A program made the translations under genes and the position numbers. Positions 7,429-15,839 of a stretch of DNA of 64,000 bases are shown here, piece after piece (position 1 is the stretch's first letter; the number at the start of each line of letters is the position of its first letter). The DNA is from AP-15 sp963799085. GTDB lineage: Bacteria; Pseudomonadota; Alphaproteobacteria; ATCC43930; CGMCC-115725. The DNA is taken from the NCBI GenBank assembly GCA_963799085.1, contig CAWCWA010000015.1, positions 62,001 through 126,000 on the forward strand, in the 5' to 3' direction. The notes under the pieces are model-generated. The model was not told where the DNA came from. It saw only the letters and a program-made list of their open reading frames with translations, and did not search any database.

Positions 7429-8700
7429 TCAATTGCTCGTCGCTGGCCGAGCCGATGTCGCCCGAGGCGACCGCGGGCGCTGGCTGCGGCGATCGCCGCG
7501 GGCTGGGTCGCCCGGCGGGACATCGGGGGAAGGCTGGTCGGGGTTCTTGAGCGCTCCCGGCAGGTCGGCTTCGTGGCGGATTTCGTCCTGCGCCAGTTTT
7601 TCGAGCTTGAGGGCGGTGACGGTCAGGTCGGGCTCGATTCCCTTGCCCTGGATTTCCTTGCCGGTCGGCGTCACGAACCGGCCGGTCGTCAGCCGGATGG
7701 CGGCGCCGTTGCCGAGGGGGAGGATGCTTTCGATGGCGCTTTCGCCGAAGGTCTTGGCGCCGAGAAGGACGGCGCGGCGGTTGTCCTGCAAGGCGCCGGC
7801 GACCAGTTCCGCCTCGCGCGCAGTGCCGCCGTTGACGAGCGCCACGATCGGCAGCCCGTCGGCCAGATCGCCCGGGGTGGCGGCGATGTGCTTGAGGCTG
7901 TCGGGTTTGCGGCCCTTGACGATGGCGATGTCGCCCTTGTCGAGAAAGGCGTCCGCGGTCTTGACCGCGGCGGCAAAGTCGCCGCCCGGGTCGTTGCGCA
8001 GGTCGAGGATGTAGCCGATCAGCTTGTTGCCGCCCTGCCGCCGCAAATCCTGCACCGTGGCGGCAAGTGCGGCGGCGCTGCCGGCGTCGAACCCGGCGAT
8101 CCGCAGATAGCCGATGTTCGGCCCTTCGAGGCGGCCGCTGACGCCGGGGGCCGCGGCCGCGGCGCGCTTGATCTCGAGCTTGATCGGGCCGCCATTGCCG
8201 CGGCGCAAGGTCAAGCGCACCGTGCTGCCCTCGGGCCCGCGCAATTTGCGCTCGACCTCGTCGAGGGTCAGATCGTAGGTCGGCTCCTTGTCGATCGCGT
8301 AGATCAGATCGCCGGGCTTGACCCCGGCGGCGGCGGCCGGCGAGCCGTCGCGCGGCGAGATCACCTTCAACTGGCCGTTGTCGATCGTCGCCGCCAGCCC
8401 GATCCCCACCGCCTTGTCGCCCGAGGGGTGCTGCAGCGCCTGGTAGGCCTCCGGGTCGAGATAGGCCGAATACGGGTCGAGCCCCGACAGCATCCCGGCA
8501 ATCGCCGCCCCGATCAGCTTGGGATCGGTCACCGGATCGACGGCGTCCTGACGCACCCGCTCGAACGCCTCGTCGAACAGGTTGAGCTCCTCGTAGACAT
8601 TGTCCTTGTTGGGGCTGTTGGCGCTGGTCTTGTCCTCGGCGACCCCGCCGCCGGCGGCGAGCAAGACCACCGCGATCACCGCAATCCCCAGCCTACGCAT
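7429..8700 (-). CDS. S41 (carboxy-terminal processing) peptidase homologue lacking the catalytic Ser-Lys dyad
   Basis: The start is ATG 8700: it opens a signal peptide (MRRLGIAVIAVVLLAAGGG), and upstream in-frame codons would bury it. The 423-residue product has a CtpA layout: N-terminal helices, a PDZ domain (about 95-180, with SPAAAAGVKPGDLIYAID), and the tail-specific protease core (GYLRI, ILDLRNDPGGDFAAAV, GKEIQGKGIEPD). The catalytic Ser of the GSASASE motif is Arg295 (GGTAREAE) and the Lys 25 residues on is Glu320 (FGESAIE), so the dyad is gone. It is probably a periplasmic binding or scaffold protein using the PDZ domain. The frame is fully intact and the rest well conserved, so this is not simple decay. 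Confidence 0.85.
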   Translation of the reverse strand: MRRLGIAVIAVVLLAAGGGVAEDKTSANSPNKDNVYEELNLFDEAFERVRQDAVDPVTDPKLIGAAIAGMLSGLDPYSAYLDPEAYQALQHPSGDKAVGIGLAATIDNGQLKVISPRDGSPAAAAGVKPGDLIYAIDKEPTYDLTLDEVERKLRGPEGSTVRLTLRRGNGGPIKLEIKRAAAAAPGVSGRLEGPNIGYLRIAGFDAGSAAALAATVQDLRRQGGNKLIGYILDLRNDPGGDFAAAVKTADAFLDKGDIAIVKGRKPDSLKHIAATPGDLADGLPIVALVNGGTAREAELVAGALQDNRRAVLLGAKTFGESAIESILPLGNGAAIRLTTGRFVTPTGKEIQGKGIEPDLTVTALKLEKLAQDEIRHEADLPGALKNPDQPSPDVPPGDPARGDRRSQRPRSPRATSARPATSN

Positions 8701-8828
8701 CGGGCGCAACCTCCATCCAGGTGCCGGTACGACAGGCCGGCTCGACCCGTCTGGACCATAACCCGGCAAAAATGGCATTACGATGATTGCGGCGTTGCGC
8801 CGCACCATCGCATCCCGGGGAGGATCGC

Positions 8829-9224
8829 ATGGATTTGCTCGCCCGCCTGAAGGCCGAGCCGCTGCCTTTCGCGGCATTTCTCGGCATCGAACTGGTCAGC
8901 GCCGCCCCCGACCGGATCGTCGGCGAAATGACCGTGCGCGAGGATTTGTGCACGCGGCCCGCGGTATTGCATGGCGGGGCGGTGATGGCGTTCGCCGACA
9001 CGCTGGGTGCCTTCGGCACGATCGCCAACCTGCCCGAAGGCGCCGGCACGACGACGATCGAGAGCAAGACCAATTTCATCGCACCCGCACCGGTCGGGAC
9101 GCGCGTCGTCGGCGAGGCCACGCCGGTCCATCGCGGCCGGCGGACGATGATCTGGCAGACCCGGATTTCGACGCCCGAGGGCCGATTGGTGGCGCTGGTG
9201 ACGCAAACCCAGCTCGTCCTCTAG
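8829..9224 (+). CDS. PaaI-family hotdog thioesterase
   Basis: The 131-residue protein starts at ATG 8829 with GGAGGA before it. The hotdog-fold signature is clear: VLHGGAVMAFADTLG (47-61) with the His-Gly-Gly loop and Asp57 as likely catalytic acid, and IESKTNFIAPAP for the edge strand. Such enzymes hydrolyse aryl- or acyl-CoA thioesters, often to rescue stalled CoA intermediates. It is divergent from the S41 gene and ends three bases before the stop of the luciferase-like gene on the other strand. Substrate unknown. Confidence 0.85.
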   Translation: MDLLARLKAEPLPFAAFLGIELVSAAPDRIVGEMTVREDLCTRPAVLHGGAVMAFADTLGAFGTIANLPEGAGTTTIESKTNFIAPAPVGTRVVGEATPVHRGRRTMIWQTRISTPEGRLVALVTQTQLVL

Positions 9225-9227
9225 CGT

Positions 9228-10053
9228 TCAGAGGTAGTCGCGCACCCGCTCCAATTCGCCGAGCGCGCCGCCGGGGGAAACGAGCAGCACTTCGTCAAAG
9301 CCGATCAGCTCGATCCGCTTCAGGCGCTGGCGTGCGTCGTCGGGCGGGCAGACCAAGCGAAACCTTGGCGCGCTCGGCGAGGCTTCCCGGCTCCGGTCGG
9401 TTGACGAGGTCGACTACCACATTGGCCAGGACCGCGTTTCGGCCGCCGGCTTCGCGGTAGAGCCGCATGCCGTTCTCCAGATCCTCCCAGCTGCCGTAGA
9501 GGCCGGATGCGATCCAGCCCTGGCATTGCCTGGCGGCGTAGGCGATCCAGCGCGGGTTGCGCCAGGCGCCGAGCAGGATCGGCGGCCCGCCCTCGGTGCC
9601 GGGCCACGGGGTCAAGGCGCCGCCATTGATGGTTTCGCCGCGCCAGGCCCGGCGCATGATGTCGAGATTGCTCATCAAGGTGCGGAAACGCTGCGAGTAG
9701 TCGGCGCCGAAGAGGTCGAAATCGGCCTGGGTCGAGCCGCTGCCGACGCCGAGCCGCAAGCGCCCGCCCGACAAGGCCTGCACCGATTGGATGCGGTGCG
9801 CGAGATCGACCGGATGGCGCAGCGACACCTGCAGGACGGCGGTGCCGAGTTCGACCCGCCGCGTCACCGCCGCGAGCGAGCCCAGCGCCACGATCGGGTC
9901 AAGTGTGGGTTGGCCGCGGCCCAGAGAATCGGTCACCCAGATGCCGGGGAAGCCGGCGGCCTCGATGCGCCTCGCATACTCGCCGATGCGGTCGAACGAT
10001 CGGCCCGGGTTTTCGGTTCCAGGACGCAGGAAAGTGACGACGCTCAACCGCAT
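9228..10053 (-). CDS. Luciferase-like (LLM) flavin/F420-dependent oxidoreductase, one frameshift
   Basis: From ATG 10053 the protein reads MRLSVVTFLRPG and has the bacterial luciferase-like TIM-barrel features GIWVTDSLGRG, LGTAVLQVSLRHP and LRLGVGSGSTQADF. Near 9355-9365 one extra base shifts the frame. The other frame completes the family C-terminus: LVCPPDDARQRLKRIEL, FDEVLLVSPGG, ELERVRDYL and TGA at 9228. Corrected length is about 275 residues. Members oxidise or monooxygenate small organics with reduced FMN or F420; the substrate is not predictable. Downstream it converges with the thioesterase gene. Confidence 0.8.
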
Positions 10054-10163
10054 GTTCGCCTGCCGATCGTATTCTTCACACTCGCCTCCATCGCTGCGAT
10101 GATCGCCCGGACAGATTGCAACATCGGCGGCAGGGCGGCCAACCCCCAGTCGCGAGGCCCGGG

Positions 10164-10355
10164 ATGGAAGAGAGTGAATGGCGCGAGGCGAACCGCGCCA
10201 ATTGGGACGAGGCCGCGCTGCCGGACGGCATGCCTGGATATTACGGGCCCTATCTCGGCGGCCTCCCCGTGGTCATGGATGACCCGAGCGACTACCTCGA
10301 CCGGAATGTGCGTTGGCTGTCGCTCGCTTTCTCGCTATGGGCGACGCGCGGCTGA
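10164..10355 (+). CDS. Short ORF, possible truncated methyltransferase start
   Basis: A 63-residue frame starts MEESEWREANRANWDEAAL, which resembles the opening (W-x-E-A-N-R-x-N-W-D-E) of many SAM-dependent methyltransferases, but the methyltransferase core is absent. It overlaps the 3' end of the VOC-like gene on the other strand by 21 bases. It may be a remnant or a chance frame. It sits in the 111-base gap downstream of the LLM gene start. Confidence 0.3.
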   Translation: MEESEWREANRANWDEAALPDGMPGYYGPYLGGLPVVMDDPSDYLDRNVRWLSLAFSLWATRG

Positions 10356-11243
10356 GCCCGAGGCCGCCTGTCGAAAGACGATCGTTCCGCCGATTTCGGG
10401 CGGCAAGGTTACGGCGACGCCGTCGGCGATCGCGCGGCTTGCGTATCCCGTCCAGTCGAAGATCGCGGTAAGGCGGTCGAGGCTCTCGACCTCGATCTCG
10501 CTGGCAGCAAGATAGGGGAGCGGCGGTCCCGGGCTGACCGCCAGCTCGCGTTCGAGAAATCCGGGTGTCGCGATCCGCAACCGCCCACGGTCGAGCGCGA
10601 TCGTCATGACCTCGCCGTCGCGGCGAGCGGGACGCCCGGTGAAGCGGGAGAAGCGCGCGGCCGGTTCGGCCGGATCGGCGGCGGCGATCCACAAGCCCGA
10701 AAGACCGAGCGCGCCGTTCGGGTGGTCAAGAAAAGGTTCGGGCCAGACCAGTGCCTCGGTGTGGTGCGTCAGGAACTGCGTGCGGCCTTCCGGCATCACG
10801 CCGGGGGCGATGCGGGCGATCGTGAACCGCGCCCAATCCTCGCCGTGATCGGTCATGACCGGGCGGCGCATATCGACGAGCGGCAGAACCGGAAAGCCCT
10901 CGGCCGCCAGCCGGCGATGTTCGGCCGCGGCGTCGGCGGCGCTGAAGGCGGCGAGATGCAGCCCGACATGGCGCGCCAGCCGCTCGTCAAGCTGCCGCGC
11001 CAATGGCGTCTCCGAGGTCGCGGCCAGGATTTCGACATAGCCGCGGCGCAACATCGCGCAGCGGTTGCCGGTCCCGGCCGGAACCGCCGCGCCATCGACG
11101 CGGTTGGTCTGGAGCGTGAACGGGGTCAGCCGAAAGCCGCAGGCTTCGAGCGCCGCCGCGGCCGCGTCCATCGCCGGCACGAAATGCGCGACATGATCGA
11201 GAAAAACCTGGCCCGTTTCGGGCAGTTGTCCGGGCACGTTCAT
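10335..11243 (-). CDS. VOC / glyoxalase-like domain protein
   Basis: The 302-residue protein carries a 'glyoxalase-like' module twice. The first begins FLDHVAHFVPAMDAAAAALEACGF (positions 11207-11136) with LRRGYVEILA. The second half holds FLTHHTEALVWPEPFLDHPNG and a degenerate repeat. This layout is typical of proteins annotated as VOC family with the glyoxalase-like domain, a divergent branch of the superfamily. The metal ligands are less regular than in the 2872-3441 protein, so activity is uncertain. No operon partner; the next gene downstream is on the other strand. Confidence 0.65.
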   Translation of the reverse strand: MNVPGQLPETGQVFLDHVAHFVPAMDAAAAALEACGFRLTPFTLQTNRVDGAAVPAGTGNRCAMLRRGYVEILAATSETPLARQLDERLARHVGLHLAAFSAADAAAEHRRLAAEGFPVLPLVDMRRPVMTDHGEDWARFTIARIAPGVMPEGRTQFLTHHTEALVWPEPFLDHPNGALGLSGLWIAAADPAEPAARFSRFTGRPARRDGEVMTIALDRGRLRIATPGFLERELAVSPGPPLPYLAASEIEVESLDRLTAIFDWTGYASRAIADGVAVTLPPEIGGTIVFRQAASGSAARRP

Positions 11244-11275
11244 TCACTCCGATAGTTAATGCCGATCACCAAAGT

Positions 11276-11590
11276 TTACGCGGTGACAGTTGCGGGGAAA
11301 GTCGGCGGGCGGCGGATTTTGGTCGCTTGCTCGAAACCGTAAGCGTAGCCGATCAGTTTTCCGTCCGCGTAGGCATCCGAATAGAACGATAGCGCCACCG
11401 GCAGGCCATGGACGTAGCCGGCCGGGACGGTGATGTGCGGATAGCCCGCCATCGCCGGCGGCGTCGAGCCGCCGCCCTTGATCTTATCGCCGACGATCTG
11501 GTCGATCGCCCGGGCGGGATGGCCGTCGGTCGGCGCCACGATCGCGTCCAGCCGGTGGGTGCCGATGGGTTGTGCAACGCAGTGAACGCG
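11276..11590 (-). pseudogene. Amidase C-terminal fragment
   Basis: The last ~95 codons match the C-terminus of amidase-signature enzymes: IGTHRLDAIVAPTDGHP, PPAMAGYPHITVPAGYVHGL, PVALSFYS and YAYGFEQATK. The Ser-cisSer-Lys catalytic core that should precede it is missing. Upstream (11591-11737) the same frame reads unrelated Arg-rich sequence. This is therefore a decayed 3' remnant of an amidase of roughly 500 residues. It lies at the left edge of the lower-GC, IS-bearing patch, consistent with a rearrangement. Confidence 0.7.
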
Positions 11591-11805
11591 TCCGGGAATT
11601 AAAGGATTTACCCGGCTTTTCCTGAACCCCTCTTCCTCGGCGCGGCGCCGAACAGGTCGCGCTGCGGCTGGCGAGTGGCGGTCTTGCGCGGGCGGGGCGG
11701 ATGGTCGGACGGCGGCATCAGGGTCGCTCTCTGCCATTGGCCGCAGTCGCTGTGGCGATTTTATAGCGGTTGGAAGCGGGAGGCGATTCGATTAATTATT
11801 CTGCA

Positions 11806-11991
11806 CTATCGCGTTTTCTGCAGCGTATTGAAGGCTGTTATTCCTTTGTAGTCGCTCTTGAGACTTTCCAAAAATCGTATAAGATCGTCGCGCGATGAGA
11901 ATTTTGCGACACATCTGAGATTAGGGTCATAGTAATATAGCCATCCGCGCGGCGAAAAGATCCCCTCAGATTTGGTGCTGACCAGGCCCAC
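11806..11991 (-). CDS. Small hypothetical protein, 61 aa
   Basis: A GTG-started frame (GLVSTKSEGIFSPRG) ends FNTLQKTR. It is AT-richer than the surroundings and overlaps the 3' end of the IS-interrupted gene by 26 bases. It may be a downstream operon gene or the frameshifted tail of that gene. No family recognised. Confidence 0.25.
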   Translation of the reverse strand: MGLVSTKSEGIFSPRGWLYYYDPNLRCVAKFSSRDDLIRFLESLKSDYKGITAFNTLQKTR

Positions 11992-12256
11992 GACATGCGA
12001 CCTTTCTGTGGCCTTGAGTTCTCATTGTGTAAAATCTCATGCCGCTGGCAAGCGTGCGGATGGCGTGCTCCAGCGCCTCCTGCGGATTTTGGGTTTCTTC
12101 GCTCTCAATGCGAAACCCCATCAGGTCCAGTGCGTCCTTTTCCGTTTTCCGGTTTTGGAGATCGGTGATCGCTGGTGCAATACTTTCGGCGATATTTATC
12201 GATTTGCCGTGAAACCCTTGCGCCAAAAGGATCTTGTTCACACCCACTACACGTTT
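11966..12256 (-). pseudogene. 3' part of a gene interrupted by the insertion sequence
   Basis: Reading inward from the left IS end on the minus strand gives KRVVGVNKILLAQGFHG and then a ~95-residue charged segment (ITDLQNRKTEKDALDLMGF, NPQEALEHAIRTLASG), ending at 11966. The 5' part lies beyond the IS at 13706-13849. No family recognised. The frame is intact up to the IS boundary, indicating a fairly recent insertion. Base composition is clearly lower in GC than the chromosome average here, suggesting acquired DNA. Confidence 0.5.
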
Positions 12257-13706
12257 AGCAGCCTGTTGACGAAGTCGGCTTTGGTTGATTTGGTGTGAAG
12301 CGGGGGGACTGATCGGGGCTTTCGGGATGTCGATGGGGCGCGAGGGCGATCGGCAGGGGGATCTGATCGTGACCTGGGCGGAGATGCCACGCTCACCGGG
12401 GCATGTGTTTTACGACCGGCTTCAGGAAGTGCTGATCGCGGGCGGATTTGACGGGTTTATCGAGACGGCCTGCCAGCCATATTACGCGCCAAAGTTGGGG
12501 GCCCCGTCGTTGCCGCCGGGGCGCTATTTCCGGATGCACATGGTCGGCTATTTCGAGGGGATCGCCAGCGAGCGAGGCATCGCTTGGCGCTGTTCGGATT
12601 CGATGTCGCTGCGGGATTTTCTGCGGCTGGAGAACCGGGAAGAGGTTCCCGATCATTCGTGGTTGTCGAAGACCCGCGGGCGGCTTCCGCATGAAGTCCA
12701 CGAGACGGTGTTCAGCTGGGTGTTGAAGCTCGTGGCCGAGAAAGGCTTGATCCGAGGCAAGCGGATCGGCGTCGACGCCTCGACGATGGAGGCCAACGCC
12801 GCGCTGCGCACGATCGTGCGCCGGGACGATGGCCGAACCTATCGCGAAATGCTGACGCAGATGGCCAAGGAGAGCGGCATCGACACGCCAAGTGCGGATG
12901 ATCTCGTTCGCATCGACCGCAACCGCAAGGGCAAGAAGCTGTCGAACGAGGAGTGGACGAGCAAGATCGACCCAGAGGCCAAGATCGCCAAGCTGAAGGA
13001 CGGACGTACGCATCTTGCCTACAAGCCCGAGCACGCGGTCGATCTCGACACCGGCGTCATCGTCGCGGCGGCACTCCATCCCGCCGACCAAGGCGACACC
13101 ACGACAATCGAGGGCACGCTGGCGGCGGCAGAGAAGAACCTAGCTCAGGTTGGCACCGCGCCGACGAAGGACCAGCCGAGCGAACTGGTCGCCGACAAAG
13201 GGTATCACTCGCGCGCCGTCTTGAAGAACCTCAACGGCGGGGTGTGGAAGACGCGCATTGCTGAGCCCAAGCAGCCGGGGTTTTCACGCTGGCACGGCGA
13301 TGACCAAGCGCGTGCGGCGGTCTATGCCAACCGCACCCGCCTGGGTTCGGGGGTCGGTAAGCATGCAATGCGGCTGAGGGCGGAAATCGTCGAGCGATCT
13401 TTCGCTCACAATCTCGACCGCGGCGGCATGCGGCGGACCTGGCTGCGCGGACGCGAGAATGTCCACAAGCGCTACCTGGTGCACGTCGCCGGGCACAATC
13501 TCGGTATCCTGATGCGGCTGCTGATCGGGGCCGGAACCCCGAGAGAGGCGGCTGCCCGTGGGTTGGCCTATCTCCTGTTCGTCTACACCGGGGAGGCCGT
13601 GGCGATCATCCTTGTCGCCGCCGCTCCCGACGGGTTCGCCGTCCTGGTCATGGCCGTTACCGCCGACCCTGGCTGATCAAAGAGCGACTTCAGCAACGGG
13701 CTGTTA
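12257..13706 (+). mobile_element. IS element (IS1182/IS5-like DDE class), about 1.45 kb
   Basis: Imperfect terminal inverted repeats bracket the transposase: left AGCAGCCTGTTGACGAAGTC (from 12257) and right, read inward on the minus strand, AACAGCCCGTTGCTGAAGTC (from about 13706). Sixteen of the twenty positions agree. TTA abuts both ends, so a 3-bp target duplication is possible but the exact boundary is off by one base. The family name comes from the transposase, not from a database comparison. Confidence 0.75.
12327..13676 (+). CDS. IS transposase, DDE type (DUF772 N-terminal domain)
   Basis: The protein is about 449 residues from ATG 12327. The N-terminal domain has REGDRQGDLIVTWAEMPRSP, HVFYDRLQEVL and LPPGRYFRMHMVGYFEG, the DNA-binding DUF772-type region. 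The catalytic triad is visible: Asp150 (IGVDAST), Asp290 (ELVADKGYHS) and Glu356 (EIVERSFAH). The frame is intact and the triad complete, so the element may still be active. It is the only gene of the element and is transcribed opposite to the gene it interrupts. Confidence 0.85.
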   Translation: MSMGREGDRQGDLIVTWAEMPRSPGHVFYDRLQEVLIAGGFDGFIETACQPYYAPKLGAPSLPPGRYFRMHMVGYFEGIASERGIAWRCSDSMSLRDFLRLENREEVPDHSWLSKTRGRLPHEVHETVFSWVLKLVAEKGLIRGKRIGVDASTMEANAALRTIVRRDDGRTYREMLTQMAKESGIDTPSADDLVRIDRNRKGKKLSNEEWTSKIDPEAKIAKLKDGRTHLAYKPEHAVDLDTGVIVAAALHPADQGDTTTIEGTLAAAEKNLAQVGTAPTKDQPSELVADKGYHSRAVLKNLNGGVWKTRIAEPKQPGFSRWHGDDQARAAVYANRTRLGSGVGKHAMRLRAEIVERSFAHNLDRGGMRRTWLRGRENVHKRYLVHVAGHNLGILMRLLIGAGTPREAAARGLAYLLFVYTGEAVAIILVAAAPDGFAVLVMAVTADPG

Positions 13707-13849
13707 AGGGTTGCGACGCGATCAGTGCCCTGTATCACGGCGTTCCGCGCGATATGAGAGCCATAAAATTGGCTCGCCTCGTTCTCGCGATTTGCTCTTT
13801 GGCACCACGCCTCGCCCTCAGATTCCCTCTTTTCATGGCACAGAACCAA
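13706..13849 (-). pseudogene. 5' part of the IS-interrupted gene
   Basis: ATG 13849 opens MVLCHEKRESEGEAW and runs in frame to the right IS boundary (ASQFYGSHIARNAVIQ, then GTDRVATL). Joined to the segment at 11966-12256, it would give about 145 residues. There is no strong ribosome-binding site before this ATG, so the start is tentative. No family recognised. Confidence 0.45.
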
Positions 13850-14352
13850 GAGTATACTAGGGAGCTACAACAGTCTGGTTGAAATTTATTTGCGGGAATT
13901 TGAAGTTAAGCCCTGCTTATAGTCACTCATTCTGCCCTCGATAACGACCTATTTCGACGAAGCCAGCCGCAGCGTCGTCCCGATCTATACCGACATTCCC
14001 CGGATTCCCGGGACACTGAGCGCGAATGTTCCCTCTCATTGGGCGCTAGCGCAACGAAATTGGATCACAACCACCTCCGTCCGTAGCCAAACCACCGCAT
14101 CGTTCGCCGAGCGATCCCGGAACAGCTGGTTTGCCTTCATCAAGGCGCACCTCTGCCGTCGCCACCTGTCGCATCTGACCCCGTCTCCCGGTCATGCTGG
14201 TGCGAGCGACGCCCACAGCCGGACGATCAGCGAGAGGATATCCTGGAACATCTGTCGCGGCACTCCAACCTTGGCCATCTGAACTGATTTCCGGCAGCGG
14301 TTTGGGCTTTTCATCTCGGCAAAATGGGGTCTGTCGTGTTGGTCGAGCGAGT
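13850..14352. other. 503-base stretch without a supported gene
   Basis: Mixed composition, AT-richer at the left (to about 13930) and GC-rich later. Only short overlapping frames occur; none has a ribosome-binding site or recognisable motif. The right part (from about 14200) reads open on the plus strand but only as an antisense shadow of alkB. It may hold decayed accessory DNA from the IS patch and the alkB terminator region. Confidence 0.4.
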
Positions 14353-15000
14353 TCAGAGCGCCTTGCGGAAGGTCAGGTTGATGCGGCGCGGGCCGGTGAG
14401 CGCGTGCTCGCCCTCGGCGAGCGGCATGACGCCGTGATAGACGAGGCGCGCCGGGCCGCCCCAGACGACGACATCGCCATTATCAAGCGGGATACGGCGC
14501 GGCCGGTCGCCACGGCTCGCTCCGCCGAACAGGAACACCGCCGGCAGCCCGAGCGAGACCGATACGATCGGTGCGGCAAAGTCATGCTCGTCCTCGTCGC
14601 GATGCAATGACAACCTGGCACCGGGCTCGTAGCGGTTGATCAGACAGGCATCAGGGCGAAAGCCGTCAAACCCGGAGGCTGCCGCCGCCTCCGCCGCGAG
14701 CGAGCGGAACAGCAGCGGCATTTGTGGCCATTGCCGGCCGGTCAGCGGATCGAGCGCCTGATAGCGGTAGCCGGTGCGGTCGGTGACCCAGCCGGCTTCG
14801 CCGCAATTCGTCATCGCGACCGACATGCGGAAGCCGCCCGGCGTCGTCATATGGCGAAAGGGCGCCAGCGCCGCAACCTCTCCGACCGCCGCGATCAGTG
14901 CTGCGGCCTCCTCTCGCGCAAAGCCCCGCAGCAGCACCGCTCCATCGGCGATCGGCTCGACCGCCCGGCCGAACAGATCGACCGGGAAGAGGTCAGCCAA
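14353..15000 (-). CDS. alkB: AlkB-type DNA repair dioxygenase
   Basis: The 215 residues match the usual AlkB length (E. coli 216). The Fe(II) triad is visible as His133-x-Asp135 (LSLHRDEDE) and His189 (LVYHGV); the 2-oxoglutarate-binding Arg lies in RRINLTFR at the C-terminus. Further hallmarks are NRYEPGARL and IVSVSLGLPAVFLFGG. AlkB removes methyl groups from 1-methyladenine and 3-methylcytosine in DNA and RNA by oxidation. The start overlaps the end of the HpcH/HpaI aldolase gene by eight bases, so it is translationally coupled to that gene rather than to an ada regulon. Confidence 0.92.
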   Translation of the reverse strand: MADLFPVDLFGRAVEPIADGAVLLRGFAREEAAALIAAVGEVAALAPFRHMTTPGGFRMSVAMTNCGEAGWVTDRTGYRYQALDPLTGRQWPQMPLLFRSLAAEAAAASGFDGFRPDACLINRYEPGARLSLHRDEDEHDFAAPIVSVSLGLPAVFLFGGASRGDRPRRIPLDNGDVVVWGGPARLVYHGVMPLAEGEHALTGPRRINLTFRKAL

Positions 15001-15775
15001 GCGGGATCTGGCGCAATGCCGTGGTGTCCTGCCGCGCGCCCGCCAGCACGTAGTTGACGTCGGTGCCGGCGATCACGAAGCGCGCGCCGAGCCGGATCAA
15101 TTCGCCCTGCAGCGCGACGTTGTGGCGGATGCCGCCCACGCCCAATACCTTGCCGTGCGCGCGGCAGGCCTCTGCCACCCGCTCATAGGCCGCGCGCAGG
15201 CGCGGATGGTCGACCTGGCCCGGAATGCCGTAATCGGTCGTCAGATCGCCCGAGCCGATCAGCAACACGTCGATCCCCGGCACGGCGGCGATCACGTCGG
15301 CGTTCTCGATGCCCTGCGCGGTTTCCAGCATGACGATGACGGCGGTCTCGGCGTTGAGCCGCTCGTTCAACTCGCCGAGCGGCGCGGCGTTGTAGCCGAG
15401 TGCGGGACCGAGCCCCATGACCGAGCGTTTCCCCAAGGGCGGAAAGCGGCAATGGCGCACGACCGCCTCGGCCTGCGCGCGGGTCTCGACATCCGGCACG
15501 ATGACACCCTGCGCGCCGGCATCGAGCACCCGGCTCATCCACTGCCCGTCATGGCCCGGCACCCGGACCAGGGGCGCGATGCCGATGCCGAGCGAGGCGG
15601 CGCAGATCGTCCCCGTCGTCTCGACCGAATAAGGGGCATGCTGCATGTCGACATAGAGCGCGTCATAGCCGCCGGCCTTGGCGACCATCGCGATGTCGAC
15701 GCTGCGCGCGAGGCGCAGGTTCATGCACAGCACCAATTCGCCAGCGGCGAATTTCGCCTTCATCGAGTTGGACAT
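14993..15775 (-). CDS. HpcH/HpaI-family aldolase
   Basis: The 260-residue protein shows the class II pyruvate aldolase pattern: His46 in YVDMQHAPYS as general base, Arg71 in PLVRVPG, metal ligands Glu151 (MLETAQGIENAD) and Asp177 (IGSGDLTTDYG). These enzymes split or form 4-hydroxy-2-oxo acids (for example hydroxy-oxoheptanedioate) to pyruvate or another oxo acid plus an aldehyde. It is the first gene of a two-gene unit with alkB. The start follows the palindromic repeat at 15803-15828, leaving only 27 bases for the 5' leader. Substrate not predictable. Confidence 0.88.
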   Translation of the reverse strand: MSNSMKAKFAAGELVLCMNLRLARSVDIAMVAKAGGYDALYVDMQHAPYSVETTGTICAASLGIGIAPLVRVPGHDGQWMSRVLDAGAQGVIVPDVETRAQAEAVVRHCRFPPLGKRSVMGLGPALGYNAAPLGELNERLNAETAVIVMLETAQGIENADVIAAVPGIDVLLIGSGDLTTDYGIPGQVDHPRLRAAYERVAEACRAHGKVLGVGGIRHNVALQGELIRLGARFVIAGTDVNYVLAGARQDTTALRQIPLG

Positions 15776-15802
15776 TCCGGTCTCCGTTGCCCCTCACCCC
15801 GG

Positions 15803-15828
15803 CCCTCTCCCCGCTCGCGGGGAGAGGG
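15803..15828. repeat. Intergenic GC-rich palindrome (REP-like)
   Basis: CCCTCTCCCCGC, two bases, then GCGGGGAGAGGG forms a perfect 12-bp stem. Preceded by CCCTCACCCCGG, it is the common 'CCCTCACCCCGGCCCTCTCC' intergenic element of alphaproteobacteria. It sits between two minus-strand genes and could act as a terminator for the BNR-aldolase interval only if transcription came from the plus strand. A variant occurs at 17988-18017. Confidence 0.6.
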
Positions 15829-15839
15829 AGCAAGAGGGA

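Noticed and set aside
7105..8850. 581-codon plus-strand frame over the S41 gene
   Set aside because: Shadow of the minus-strand S41 gene, which has a signal peptide and PDZ domain.
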